The notes: generated from the letters alone by a model not told the origin. A stretch of 64,000 nucleotides of DNA from JAMXLO01 sp964427005 (GCA_964427005.1 CAYRTL010000001.1:148584-212583), one strand, 5' to 3'; counted from the stretch's first letter, positions 17,049 through 26,170 are shown. Made by a program: numbers and translations.

Positions 17049-17151
17049 ATGGCTGCCTTGCCACGGCCCGGTCTCCTGGGCTTAGAAGAGCGCTCACAAG
17101 GGACTCGGCCGGGCAACGACTGGACCGGCGGTATCGGCAGGATCTCGGTTC

Positions 17152-18060
17152 ATGCGCGTACTGGTTCTAGGCGCCGGTGGAATGCTCGGCCACAAACTGA
17201 TGCAGCGGCTTTCGGCACAGGGATTCGAGGTTGCCGGCACGATCAGGGCCACGGCGCCGGATCAGGTGCTGCGCGAGGCCCTGCCCAGTGCCAAACTGCT
17301 GACTGGCATCTCGGCCGAACACCTGGACTCCGTCGAATGCGCGATACAGGAGGTCCGGCCACATGCTGTTGCCAATTGCATTGGCATTATCAAGCAACTC
17401 GACGAAGCGAAAGATCCTGTCCCTTCAATCGCAGTCAACGCACTATTTCCACACCGCTTGGCACACCTTTGCCGGCAGCATGATGCTCGGTTGATCCACT
17501 TCAGCACGGATTGCGTCTTCTCCGGAGACCGGGGCCCTTATCGCGACGACAGCTTCCCGGATGCGGGTGATCTCTACGGCAGGACCAAGCTGCTCGGAGA
17601 AGTTGGAGCCCTTGGCGCCTTGACGATACGTTCGTCGATCATCGGCCACGAACTAAGGGGCCACCGAAGTCTGGTTGACTGGTTCCTGTCGCAACAGGGT
17701 GGACGCATCAAAGGCTTTGCCAACGCGCTGTACACCGGGGTCACCACGGCAGTGATGGCCGACCTGGTAGGCTCGCTGCTGTCGCAATGGCCCGATCTCC
17801 ATGGCGTCTGGCAGGTTGCCAGTACCCCGGTCAGCAAGTACGATTTGCTTGTCATGCTCCGTCAGATATTCAGCATTGACGTGGTGATAGAGCGGGATGA
17901 GGTCTTCCACTGCGATCGCAGATTAGATGGCTCGCGCTTCTACCAACAAACTGGCTGGACCGCCCCATCATGGTTAGAGATGGCGCAGGCGCTGTACGAA
18001 GACTGCATGTCATATCCTGACGCTGCGGGATTGCGCCTGGAGCGACGTGCGGAAGCCTGA
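17152..18060 (+). CDS. RmlD-like nucleotide-sugar reductase (probable UDP-2-acetamido-2,6-dideoxy-hexos-4-ulose 4-reductase)
   Basis: This 302-residue extended SDR begins MRVLVLGAGGMLGHKLMQ and contains IHFSTDCVFSGDRGPYRDD and DLYGRTKLLGE (YxxxK), as in RmlD. Its neighbours are a UDP-GlcNAc 4,6-dehydratase and a 2-epimerase, so it likely reduces the 4-keto group in a UDP-N-acetyl-L-hexosamine pathway. CapF/WbjC reductases, which lead to L-FucNAc, carry a C-terminal cupin domain of about 100 residues. This protein stops before any such domain, as WbvR-type reductases for L-QuiNAc do. The product assignment is inference. Confidence 0.78.
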   Translation: MRVLVLGAGGMLGHKLMQRLSAQGFEVAGTIRATAPDQVLREALPSAKLLTGISAEHLDSVECAIQEVRPHAVANCIGIIKQLDEAKDPVPSIAVNALFPHRLAHLCRQHDARLIHFSTDCVFSGDRGPYRDDSFPDAGDLYGRTKLLGEVGALGALTIRSSIIGHELRGHRSLVDWFLSQQGGRIKGFANALYTGVTTAVMADLVGSLLSQWPDLHGVWQVASTPVSKYDLLVMLRQIFSIDVVIERDEVFHCDRRLDGSRFYQQTGWTAPSWLEMAQALYEDCMSYPDAAGLRLERRAEA

Positions 18061-18071
18061 AGTATATAGGA

Positions 18072-19148
18072 ATGCATATGAATCGGCTGTTGGACGGTAA
18101 GCAAGTCGTCGTTACCGGCGGTACAGGCTCACTTGGCAAGGTGCTGTTGCGTCGCCTGCTCAGCGGCAAGAACGGCAGCCCGAGCAAGGTGATCATCCTT
18201 TCGCGTGATGAGGGCAAGCAGCACGACATCAGAATCGATTATCAACACAAGCGCCGCCCCACCGACGAAGTCATTTATCGGAATTTTGCGGAAAAGCTCG
18301 AGTTCCGTATCGGTGACGTGCGCGATCACCATTCGGTTGCGGCGGCTTTGCGTGGCGCCGACATCGTGTTCAACGCCGCTGCGCTGAAGCAGGTGCCAAC
18401 CTGTGAGTATTTCCCGCACGAGGCGGTACGGACCAACATCGAAGGAGCGGAGAACATCGTTCGCGCGATTCGCGAACTGAAGTTGCCGGTCGAAACGGTT
18501 GTCGGCATTTCCACCGACAAGGCCGTGAAACCAGTCAACGTGATGGGTATGACGAAAGCGATTCAGGAACGTATTTTCGCCCGCGCCAATCTGGAGGTTA
18601 CCGGCACACGCTTCGTCGTCGTACGGTATGGGAACGTGCTTGCCTCGCGCGGTTCCGTGATCCCGCTGTTTCACGAGCAGATCAGGGCCGGCGGTCCTCT
18701 GACCATCACCGATCCTCGGATGACGCGCTTTTTGCTCAGTCTAGAGGAGGCCGTGGACGTCATCATGGCCGCGGTAGCTGAGGCACGCCGGGGTGAAACT
18801 TACATCCCTCGAGTACCCACTGCCATGATCTCCGACGTCGCCAAGGCGTTGATCGGCAATCGCTCCATCCGTACCATCGTCACAGGCGTCCGTCCGGGCG
18901 AGAAGCTGCATGAGACATTGATTTCGGAAGAGGAGGGTTTTCGCGCCTTCGCGCGCGGCGAACACTATGTGGTGGCGCCGATCCTGCCGGAACTGCGTGA
19001 TGCAGCGGCCGAGGCTCCATTCATCGAACGAGAGTACAGCAGCGAGCATGATCTGATGTCGTACGAGCAGGTCGAGGAGCTGCTTGAGCAACGCAACCTG
19101 ATGGTCGGACAACATGAAATCCAACTCGAGGGCGAGTTCCTGCGGTGA
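18072..19148 (+). CDS. UDP-N-acetylglucosamine 4,6-dehydratase, inverting (FnlA/CapE/WbvB type)
   Basis: The 358-residue extended SDR has VVTGGTGSLGKVLLRRLL, then FNAAALKQVPTCE, STDKAVKPVNVMGMTK and RYGNVLASRGSV. The usual SDR Tyr of YxxxK is Met in MGMTK, a feature of the CapE/FnlA/PseB group. These enzymes convert UDP-GlcNAc to 4-keto-6-deoxy sugars with inversion at C5. AGGA precedes the first ATG; a second ATG at 18078 is possible. It lies 11 bp after the reductase and overlaps the epimerase by 4 bp. Confidence 0.87.
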   Translation: MHMNRLLDGKQVVVTGGTGSLGKVLLRRLLSGKNGSPSKVIILSRDEGKQHDIRIDYQHKRRPTDEVIYRNFAEKLEFRIGDVRDHHSVAAALRGADIVFNAAALKQVPTCEYFPHEAVRTNIEGAENIVRAIRELKLPVETVVGISTDKAVKPVNVMGMTKAIQERIFARANLEVTGTRFVVVRYGNVLASRGSVIPLFHEQIRAGGPLTITDPRMTRFLLSLEEAVDVIMAAVAEARRGETYIPRVPTAMISDVAKALIGNRSIRTIVTGVRPGEKLHETLISEEEGFRAFARGEHYVVAPILPELRDAAAEAPFIEREYSSEHDLMSYEQVEELLEQRNLMVGQHEIQLEGEFLR

Positions 19149-20257
19149 AGATTGCCACCGTTCTCGGAACGCGCCCTGAGATCATTCGCTTATCGCTGAT
19201 CATCCGCAAACTCGACGAGCGCGGAGCTGGTCGGCATGTGCTAGTCCAGACAGGACAGAACTTCGACCGCAGCATCTCCGACATCTTCTTCGAAGACATG
19301 GGCGTGAGGACACCCGATCACTTCCTGGGAGTCCGCGGGGACACTCCGGCCGCGCAGATCGCCCAGATATTGGAGCGCTGCGAGGGTGTTTTCCTGAAAG
19401 AGCGGCCAGACCGATTGCTTCTGCTCGGAGACACAAACAGCGCGCTGTGCGCCATCATCGCAAAACGGATGGGCATTCCAGTCTTTCACATGGAGGCCGG
19501 CAACCGCTGCTACGACGACAGAGTGCCGGAGGAGGTCAATCGCCGATTGATCGACCATTCCTCGGATTTGCTAATGCCGTACACCGAGCGTTCCCGCGCC
19601 AACCTGCTACGCGAAGGCATCCCAGGCGAGCGCATCTGCGTCACCGGCAACCCGATCCTGGAGGTGATCGAACACTTCCGTGATCAGATCGACGCGTCCA
19701 CGGTGCTGAGCAGACTCGGCCTTGTCCCCGGCGGCTACTTTCTCGTCACGCTGCATCGTGCTGAGAACGTGGACCTGGATAAGAGGCTCAACTCGTTCAT
19801 GTCCGCATTCTCGCAGCTCAGCCAACGTCATGAGCTGCCGATAATCGTCTCGACTCATCCACGCACGGCGGCACGTATGCATCAGTTCGGTGTCAGCAAC
19901 CTGTCGGGCAATGTGCGGTTTCTCGAGCCCTTCGGCTTCTTTGACTTCATTCGGTTGGAGCAGGCAGCTCGCTGCGTTCTCTCGGACAGTGGTACGGTGC
20001 AGGAGGAATGCGCGATCTTCCGCGTGCCGAACGTCACTTTGCGCGACGTGACCGAACGTCCTGAGACGCTCGAATGCGGCAGCAACATTCTCAGCGGCGC
20101 TGATCCCGATCGCATCCTCGACTGCGTTGAGACGGTGCTGCGGCTGCCGCCGGCCTGGCAGCCTCCGCCGGAGTACCTGGTACGCAACGTGAGCGACACA
20201 GTGGTTCGGCTGGTTACCAGCTTCAATCTTGCCATTGCACGGAATGCGGTAATGTGA
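19145..20257 (+). CDS. Non-hydrolysing UDP-GlcNAc 2-epimerase family (WbvD/CapG/FnlC type)
   Basis: The 370-residue protein begins IATVLGTRPEIIRLS, then has TGQNFDRSISDIFFEDMG, VFHMEAGNRCYDDRVPEE and the C-terminal SDSGTVQEECAIFRVPNVTLRDVTERPET. These are the hallmarks of WecB-like epimerases; the variant EAGNRCYDD is typical of the branch acting on UDP-L-RhaNAc-type sugars. With the two preceding genes it completes the three-enzyme route from UDP-GlcNAc to UDP-L-FucNAc or UDP-L-QuiNAc. Its stop lies inside the GTGA overlap with the next gene. Confidence 0.85.
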   Translation: MKIATVLGTRPEIIRLSLIIRKLDERGAGRHVLVQTGQNFDRSISDIFFEDMGVRTPDHFLGVRGDTPAAQIAQILERCEGVFLKERPDRLLLLGDTNSALCAIIAKRMGIPVFHMEAGNRCYDDRVPEEVNRRLIDHSSDLLMPYTERSRANLLREGIPGERICVTGNPILEVIEHFRDQIDASTVLSRLGLVPGGYFLVTLHRAENVDLDKRLNSFMSAFSQLSQRHELPIIVSTHPRTAARMHQFGVSNLSGNVRFLEPFGFFDFIRLEQAARCVLSDSGTVQEECAIFRVPNVTLRDVTERPETLECGSNILSGADPDRILDCVETVLRLPPAWQPPPEYLVRNVSDTVVRLVTSFNLAIARNAVM

Positions 20258-21276
20258 GTGGGGTATCGGGCGCGGCCCTACCGTCGCTGACCGTCATCAC
20301 GCCGGTCTACAACGGCGCTGCGTGGATCGGCGCGACGGTCGAGAGCGTGCTGGCGCAGGACTGTGCTGCGAACATCGAGTACATTGTGCTCGACGACGGC
20401 TCCACCGACCACACGCTGACGGTACTTGCGCCATTTGCCGAGCGGGGCGTCACAGTGTTATCGCACCCCAACATGGGCGAGGCGCGCACCGTCAATCGCG
20501 GGGCAGAACTGGCGAGCCACGATCTCCTTGCCGTAGTGAATGCCGACGATCCAGTGCGACCTGGCTGGGCTTCGACCATGCTCCGCGCGTTTGCCAACGA
20601 TCCAGCTCTGTCCGCTGCCTATCCCGACTGGCAGATGATCGACGCCGAGGGTCGCGTCCTACGCGAAATTCGGACTCAGGACTTCGATTACGCGGTCCTG
20701 CTGGGCCAGCACTTCTGCATTCCCGGACCAGGAGCAATGTTCCGGCGGTCTCACCTGCCAAACGGCGAGCCCTTGCGCGATCCAGCGCGCCGTACGTCCG
20801 GCGACTACGACCTCTGGCTCAGGCTCGGCCTGCACGGTCGGATTCGCCGCGTGCCGGACGTTCTTGCCACCTGGCGAAGGCACACCGCCGGCGCCTCGAC
20901 GGCGCGCCGTGGGAGAAGCATGGCGCATGACAAGATTGCGACGATAAAGGCGCTGCTGGCCCGGCCCGATCTGCCGCAGCAGGTCCGGGAGCTCGGGCCT
21001 CAGGCGATGAGCGCAGCCTACCTGAATGCCGCGCTGCTGGCGCTGCGTGCGCCGGGAGTTCCCGCCCTACGCTACGCCCTGCTCTCCTATTGGCACAAAC
21101 CGATCTGGCCCGCCGGCGTAGTGCGCCAGCAACGACGGTCGCTGCCTCATCTTGCCTACGCGGCAGCGCAGCCCGTTTCAGGCTGGATACACAGCGCGCT
21201 TTCGCCGCTGTTGCCTCAGCGGCTCTCCCGGGCAGCAGTTCTGGCGGAAGAGTTCGGCTCGTTCTATGCCACCTGA
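20254..21276 (+). CDS. Family 2 glycosyltransferase
   Basis: The 340-residue protein has the GT-A nucleotide-sugar core: LTVITPVYNGAAWIGATVESVLAQ, VLDDGSTDHT and a VNADDPVRPG metal-binding region, then FRRSHLPNGEPLRDP...SGDYDLWLRLGL. It starts with GTG in a GTGA overlap with the epimerase stop, so translation is probably coupled. It likely transfers one sugar, possibly the L-hexosamine made by the preceding genes, to the growing repeat unit. Acceptor and donor are unknown. Confidence 0.85.
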   Translation: MSGVSGAALPSLTVITPVYNGAAWIGATVESVLAQDCAANIEYIVLDDGSTDHTLTVLAPFAERGVTVLSHPNMGEARTVNRGAELASHDLLAVVNADDPVRPGWASTMLRAFANDPALSAAYPDWQMIDAEGRVLREIRTQDFDYAVLLGQHFCIPGPGAMFRRSHLPNGEPLRDPARRTSGDYDLWLRLGLHGRIRRVPDVLATWRRHTAGASTARRGRSMAHDKIATIKALLARPDLPQQVRELGPQAMSAAYLNAALLALRAPGVPALRYALLSYWHKPIWPAGVVRQQRRSLPHLAYAAAQPVSGWIHSALSPLLPQRLSRAAVLAEEFGSFYAT

Positions 21277-22165
21277 GGTCAGTGTGGTCATTCCGACTTA
21301 CAACCGCGCCGGGACCATTCTGCGCGCTGTAAACAGTGTGCTTGGGCAGACTCACAGCGACTTTGAAGTCATCGTGGTCGATGACGGAAGCAGCGATGAC
21401 ACGGCGGGCTTGCTCGCCGGTATTGGCGACAACCGCGTACGGCTGCTCCGACACGACAGGAACCGCGGCGCGGCGGCGGCACGCAACACCGGTGTGGCGG
21501 CTGCTGCTGGGGAGTTCGTTGCGTTCCTCGACTCGGACGACGCCTGGCTACCGCAGAAGCTGGCGGTACAGCTTGTTGCTTTGCGTGCGGCCCACCCGGA
21601 TCAAGCCGTGAGCTGTCATGGGGTCTTGATGCATCTGCTCGATCACCAGGTCGAGCGGGAACAGCCGCTGGAGAACTCAGAGGACTGGCTCCTGCGTCTT
21701 ACTCTGGATTGCAATCTCAGCCCAGGGACGACGCAACTTGCCCGTCGCGACGTTTTCGCCCGGATTGGCTTCTTGGATGAGACGCTTCCCCGGTTCGAGG
21801 ACTGGGATTGGCTGCTGCGCTATGCCGAGTCTGGCGGGCGCATTCTCGCACTGCGCGAACCGCTCGCGCATGTCTGGAACCAGCGCGGACGGCTGGGAGC
21901 GCAGCACGAGTTGTCGGCCCGTCGGTTCACGGCAAAGCATGCGGCGCTGTACGCCGCGCTGCCATCTCGGCTACGCCGCCAGGCGTTATGCGACATTTGG
22001 CTCCAGGTAAGCGGGACCTATGCGTTCGAAGGTTTGCTCGCGGACGCAGCGCGTGCCGCGCTGTATGGCGCCATCCAGCGGCCATTCCATTGCGCCCTGC
22101 GTGTCACTCGGCATGTTGCGTCTCGGATCACCGGTATTGGCGCTCCAGGCGGAGTGAGCGCATGA
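21266..22165 (+). CDS. Family 2 glycosyltransferase
   Basis: The 299-residue GT-A enzyme opens with MPPEVSVVIPTYNRAGTILR and carries VIVVDDGSSDDT, GAAAARNTGVA and FLDSDDAWLP (DxD-type). ATG 21266 is chosen because it starts immediately at the conserved strand; the frame extends upstream to 21152 through the preceding gene without homology. It overlaps that gene by 11 bp. A different sugar linkage from the neighbouring GT2 is probable, but specificity cannot be read. Confidence 0.85.
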   Translation: MPPEVSVVIPTYNRAGTILRAVNSVLGQTHSDFEVIVVDDGSSDDTAGLLAGIGDNRVRLLRHDRNRGAAAARNTGVAAAAGEFVAFLDSDDAWLPQKLAVQLVALRAAHPDQAVSCHGVLMHLLDHQVEREQPLENSEDWLLRLTLDCNLSPGTTQLARRDVFARIGFLDETLPRFEDWDWLLRYAESGGRILALREPLAHVWNQRGRLGAQHELSARRFTAKHAALYAALPSRLRRQALCDIWLQVSGTYAFEGLLADAARAALYGAIQRPFHCALRVTRHVASRITGIGAPGGVSA

Positions 22166-22174
22166 TCTCGCAAC

Positions 22175-23545
22175 ATGGACGCTGCACGTCTTAACGCGTC
22201 GATTCCGCCGCGCCCGCCGGTTCCGCCACGGGAACTGCGGTTCTTTCAGTTCCTGCGCGCTGTGCGCACCAACGCGCTGACGATGTGGACCGAGCGCGCC
22301 TATCAAGAGGATGTTCTGGTCCGCCGCTTTCTGGGTCGCAGTAATATGCTGATCAATGCGCCGGAGGCGATCCATCGCGTGCTGGTGGAAAACCATGCCA
22401 ATTATCGGCGTTCTCCGGCGTCGATCCGCATCCTTCGTCCGATCACCGGTCATGGTCTGCTGCTCAGCGATGGTGAGGAATGGCGGCACCAGCGACGGAC
22501 GATTGCGCCGGCTCTTGCACCCCGGACATTGCCGGTATTGGCACGTCACATCGTCGCCTGTGCGCAAGAGGCGATCGCGGTTCTGGCAGCTCAGGTCAAT
22601 ACGCAAGTCGATCTGCTCGCGACAATGCAGAACCTGGCGCTCGACATTGCCGGACGATCCATGTTCTCGCTACAGGTGCGTCCCTACGCGGCTGCGATGC
22701 GGCGGTTGCTTACGGAATACGGGCTGAACTACGCGCGACCGCATTTGTTCGACATGGTGCTGCCGCCGTCCATCCCCACCTTGCGCGACCTTGGGCGCTG
22801 GCGATTCCAGCGGCGCTGGATGGCGTTCATGACTGAGATTATGCATGCACGCCTCGCCACTCCGGCGGCCGACACGCCGCGCGACTTATTCGATCTGTTG
22901 CTCGACGCACGCGACCCTGAAACCGGCGAGGGATTTTCGCAGGAGCAGCTCCGCGATCAGATCGCGACGATGATCCTGGCCGGTCACGAGACCACCGCCG
23001 TCACGCTGTTCTGGTCGCTGTTCCTGCTTGCGGGCGCACCCGAGGAGCAGGCATGTGTCGCCACAGAGGCAAGCGAAGTGACGATCACACCCGACAACGC
23101 CATGGACGCCATGCCGCACCTGACGCGCACGCGTGCGGTGATCAATGAGGCACTTCGGCTCTATCCGCCCGCGTTCACGATCGTGCGGCAGGCAATCGGA
23201 CCGGACCGTGCCGGCGCGACCGATATTCCCAGCGGTGCAGTGCTGATGATCGCGCCTTGGGTACTGCATCGCCACCGCCATTTGTGGCGCGATCCCGATG
23301 CATTCGATCCGTCACGCTTCATGCCTGAGGGAGAGGCTCCCCCACGCTTCGCCTACCTTCCGTTCGGGGCCGGTCCACGCGTCTGCGTCGGTGCCCAATT
23401 CGCACTCACCGAAGCAACACTTGTCCTGGCAATGCTGATCCGTGAGTTCCAGGTCAGCCTGGACGATCCGGCACCGGTCCTACCGGTTGCGATTGTGACC
23501 ACACAGCCTGATCACCCGCCGATTTTCCGGCTGAGCGCGCGCTGA
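22175..23545 (+). CDS. Cytochrome P450
   Basis: The 456-residue monooxygenase has the I-helix oxygen-binding motif AGHETT (269-274), the ExxR pair Glu325/Arg328 in NEALRLYPP and the haem loop FGAGPRVCVG with Cys404. There is no N-terminal membrane anchor, so it should be soluble and need ferredoxin/ferredoxin reductase partners, which are not adjacent. The general pattern (GHGLLLSDGEEWRHQRR, LRLYPPA) is that of CYP102/CYP4-like fatty-acid and terpene hydroxylases. It follows the GT2 gene by 9 bp and may share its transcript, though a metabolic link is not evident. Confidence 0.9.
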   Translation: MDAARLNASIPPRPPVPPRELRFFQFLRAVRTNALTMWTERAYQEDVLVRRFLGRSNMLINAPEAIHRVLVENHANYRRSPASIRILRPITGHGLLLSDGEEWRHQRRTIAPALAPRTLPVLARHIVACAQEAIAVLAAQVNTQVDLLATMQNLALDIAGRSMFSLQVRPYAAAMRRLLTEYGLNYARPHLFDMVLPPSIPTLRDLGRWRFQRRWMAFMTEIMHARLATPAADTPRDLFDLLLDARDPETGEGFSQEQLRDQIATMILAGHETTAVTLFWSLFLLAGAPEEQACVATEASEVTITPDNAMDAMPHLTRTRAVINEALRLYPPAFTIVRQAIGPDRAGATDIPSGAVLMIAPWVLHRHRHLWRDPDAFDPSRFMPEGEAPPRFAYLPFGAGPRVCVGAQFALTEATLVLAMLIREFQVSLDDPAPVLPVAIVTTQPDHPPIFRLSAR

Positions 23546-23550
23546 ATTAA

Positions 23551-24477
23551 TCATTCCGCCGCGAGCGTTCCGTTGGCCCCGAATGCGAAGCTCTCCTCGA
23601 TATGCGTCGCCAAGGCATCAGTCACCGGCTGGAGCGGACGCTTGGCCTTGGCCAGTAGAATGCCGAAATCAGGCAGACTCGGCAGCCCTTCATCTGCCCG
23701 CATTGCCCGCAGTCCGTCGGGCAACCAAGACAAGGTCGAAACAGTAACCGCCAGTCCTGCAAGGACGGGCGCGTGCGTGCCGATCTGCGAGGCAGAGGTG
23801 TAAGCGATACGGTAACGCCGTCCCGCCTGCTCCAGCGCACGAACGGCAGCACCTGCCCATTCGCAATCCTGTCCGCGTGCAAGGAAGGGTGCGCGGTCGG
23901 CCAGCGCCAACGGCAGCGGATCCTGCCGATGCGGCGCATGCCTGGTAGAGGTCACCCAGACCAGAGGTCCCCGCCACAGCGGCACTGCCCCCCAATCGCG
24001 CGGGAGATGCCCATTGGAAATCAGGGTCAGGTCGAGGTCTCCCGCCTTGATGCGGTGCATCAGTTCCACTGATGGCGAGCACAGCACATCGACCTGCACC
24101 GCCGGATGCGTTTCCGCGAACCGCTTCAGAATCTGCGGCAGATATGCGAATGCATAGTCATCCGGCGAGCCGAGACGGACCGTCCCGGATATCTGGGGCG
24201 AACGGAATGTGGTCAGCACTTCATCGTTCAGCGCGAGGATCTGCCGGGCGCGCGTCAGCAGGTAATGGCCGTGCGGCGTCAGCTCCACACTGCCGCCTTT
24301 GCTCCGGTTCAGCACCGGCTGTCCCAGCGCGTCCTCCAGTCGCTTGACCTGCATGGAAATAGCGGACTGCGTCCGGCCTACGCGGCTGGCCGCCTGGGTG
24401 AAACTGTGGCCCTCGGCTATCAGCACGAAGGCCCGTAGCAGCTCAGTGTCCAATGCATGCGGCAGTGTCATGGTCAT
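23551..24477 (-). CDS. LysR-type transcriptional regulator
   Basis: The 308-residue protein has the winged HTH at about residues 10-70 (LRAFVLIAEGHSFTQAASRV, QSAISMQVKRLEDALG) and a two-lobe effector domain (GTVRLGSPDDYAFAYLPQIL). ATGs at 24477 and 24471 and a TTG at 24480 are possible starts. It is divergent from the DUF1127 gene with a T-N11-A palindrome directly upstream of both. The inducer is unknown. Confidence 0.9.
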   Translation of the reverse strand: MTMTLPHALDTELLRAFVLIAEGHSFTQAASRVGRTQSAISMQVKRLEDALGQPVLNRSKGGSVELTPHGHYLLTRARQILALNDEVLTTFRSPQISGTVRLGSPDDYAFAYLPQILKRFAETHPAVQVDVLCSPSVELMHRIKAGDLDLTLISNGHLPRDWGAVPLWRGPLVWVTSTRHAPHRQDPLPLALADRAPFLARGQDCEWAGAAVRALEQAGRRYRIAYTSASQIGTHAPVLAGLAVTVSTLSWLPDGLRAMRADEGLPSLPDFGILLAKAKRPLQPVTDALATHIEESFAFGANGTLAAE

Positions 24478-24480
24478 CAA

Positions 24481-24501
24481 TGATACTGATTATGCTTATC
24501 A
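24481..24501. promoter_or_regulatory. LysR-type operator (T-N11-A palindrome)
   Basis: TGATA (24481-24485) and TATCA (24497-24501) form a perfect inverted repeat separated by 11 bp, matching the T-N11-A consensus of LysR regulators. It lies immediately before the LysR start and about 65 bp before the DUF1127 start, a typical site for autoregulation and control of the divergent gene. Confidence 0.7.
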
Positions 24502-24565
24502 AGGCAATTCGTTTTACTGATTCCCGAACTCCGGGCAGTTTGCTCCTCCGACAGAGGAGTCCGTT

Positions 24566-24784
24566 ATGTCCAACCGTCTGTTGCTGCGGCAACCCATGCG
24601 GGTCCAGCCATGGGCGCTGCCTCCTGCATCATCTGTCTTATCATGGACGGCCATACGCACGGCCTGGCGCCGTTACCGCTCACGTCAGCGGATCACCGAG
24701 CTCGATGACCATATGCTCAAGGATATCGGCGTCAGCTATGCCGAGGCGGAAGCCGAAGCAAACAAGCCGTTCTGGCGGGCATAG
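24566..24784 (+). CDS. DUF1127 small protein
   Basis: The 72-residue protein ends in the DUF1127 (YjiS-like) domain: AWRRYRSRQRITELDDHML followed by KDIGVSYAEAEAEANKPFW. These small Arg-rich proteins are common in alphaproteobacteria; some help regulate phosphate or carbon metabolism through RNA binding. A good ribosome site (AGAGGAG) precedes ATG 24566. The divergent LysR gene is its probable regulator. The first 25 residues are Pro/Leu-rich and not conserved in the family as I know it. Confidence 0.85.
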   Translation: MSNRLLLRQPMRVQPWALPPASSVLSWTAIRTAWRRYRSRQRITELDDHMLKDIGVSYAEAEAEANKPFWRA

Positions 24785-24786
24785 AG

Positions 24787-26013
24787 TTACTCGATCCCGA
24801 ACCGGAGCATGTAATCGCGGAACTTTTCGCGTTCCGCGGCGGGGTCCAGGCCATGGTCCTCGAAATGGTAATCGCGAGGGCCATAGCCGCCGTTCGGATG
24901 CTGTGCGGCGTACTGCCTGAGGGCATCCGTCACGGGCTGGGTGAGCGTCAGTCCGAAATGGCGATAGAGCGCCGCGACCGTGCCAACGGGGTCTCGCACC
25001 AGTTCGTTGTGGTGAACATGGTGGATCGGCTCTGGCAGGCCGATGTCATCGCCAGCGGCTACCATCTGCCGGGTGCCTTCGAGCCAGCGCGCGCTTTCCT
25101 GGGCGCCGATTTCGTGGGGATCGACGCGCCGGGTGAACGGGCGCCGCAAGACCTCGGTCAGCTTTGCAACCGACAGCAGGACCTTCATCGGATCTCGATG
25201 GACAAAGACCATCCGTGCGTCGGGATAGACGGTGCGGATTGTGTCCAGCGCAAACAGGTGGTCGGGGCATTTGACGACCCAGCGGCCCCCCGGCTGCTGA
25301 TGTTGCAAATGCTGCAGAAACTGCTTGTGGAAGCGATAAGCCGGCGTGTGCCCCGCGCTGTCGAGCCAGCGCCGATAGCTCGGAACGTGATAGGTGGTGT
25401 CGAAGCGCAGGCTGCGAAAAACATGTGCGGTGATCTCGCTGCACTCCTGCGGCGAACTTGTCTCCAGCGGATGCAGCGCTCGAAACTCGGGGGCCAGCCG
25501 CTCGAACGCGCGCAGTTGACGCGCGACCCGCGCCGGACGGGCGTCCTCTCCATGGGCGGATAACGGATAAGGATAAATAGTCTGCCACACTTTTGGGACT
25601 CGGTTATCCGGGTCCGCCGTCAGCAGACGATGCAGAAAGGTTGTGCCACTGCGCGGCAGACCGGTGATGAAGATCGGCCGCTCAATTGGCTCGGCCAGAA
25701 TGCCGGGATCGCGCTGTTCGGCATCGTGCAACCGCAGCAGGTTGCTAAGGAAGCGGACCACATCCCACTGCGTGGCCGCCCTCCCCACCAGACTCAGGCA
25801 GGCCTCGTCCGCGCAAGCTCTCAGCAGCCGCTGGAAGGGTTCCATGAACGACATATCGCCAAGCGCGTCGAGTCCGCTCCTTCGGCGAGCGCGTGCCAGG
25901 AGCGGCCCGGCCTCAAGCGGTCGCCGCAGGAGGCCGAGTGCATCCGCGACTGCGTCGGCAAACGCAAGTACCGAGTTCTGAAGCGACAAACGCCAGCTCC
26001 CCTTCACAGGCAC
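24787..26013 (-). CDS. Sulfotransferase family protein
   Basis: The 408-residue protein has the PAPS 5'-phosphosulfate loop IFITGLPRSGTTFLHRLL and a 3'-phosphate element in MVFVHRDPMKVLLSVAKL. This matches the bacterial 'sulfotransferase family' (PF13469-like) enzymes that move sulfate from PAPS to a hydroxyl or amine. The acceptor is unknown; sulfated lipids, glycans or small metabolites are all possible. There is no signal peptide. The end abuts the DUF1127 stop (2 bp). Confidence 0.82.
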   Translation of the reverse strand: MPVKGSWRLSLQNSVLAFADAVADALGLLRRPLEAGPLLARARRRSGLDALGDMSFMEPFQRLLRACADEACLSLVGRAATQWDVVRFLSNLLRLHDAEQRDPGILAEPIERPIFITGLPRSGTTFLHRLLTADPDNRVPKVWQTIYPYPLSAHGEDARPARVARQLRAFERLAPEFRALHPLETSSPQECSEITAHVFRSLRFDTTYHVPSYRRWLDSAGHTPAYRFHKQFLQHLQHQQPGGRWVVKCPDHLFALDTIRTVYPDARMVFVHRDPMKVLLSVAKLTEVLRRPFTRRVDPHEIGAQESARWLEGTRQMVAAGDDIGLPEPIHHVHHNELVRDPVGTVAALYRHFGLTLTQPVTDALRQYAAQHPNGGYGPRDYHFEDHGLDPAAEREKFRDYMLRFGIE

Positions 26014-26170
26014 AGCATCGTGACCCGATCCAGAGCCGAGTACAGTGCATCCGCCACAGCCGATAACACATTTCAGGTATTGGCCGAGCGATGTTGACTG
26101 TGGTCAGGATCGCAGGATAACCGGGGCGGTTAGGCTCCGCTCCAGCGTCGCGGGTACTTTTTGCATACCG

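Noticed and set aside
17049..17483. 144-codon frame starting directly after the GT4 stop
   Set aside because: Mostly overlaps the RmlD-like gene in another frame and shows no domain.
18129..18674. 181-codon antisense frame in the 4,6-dehydratase gene
   Set aside because: Shadow of a strongly conserved enzyme gene.
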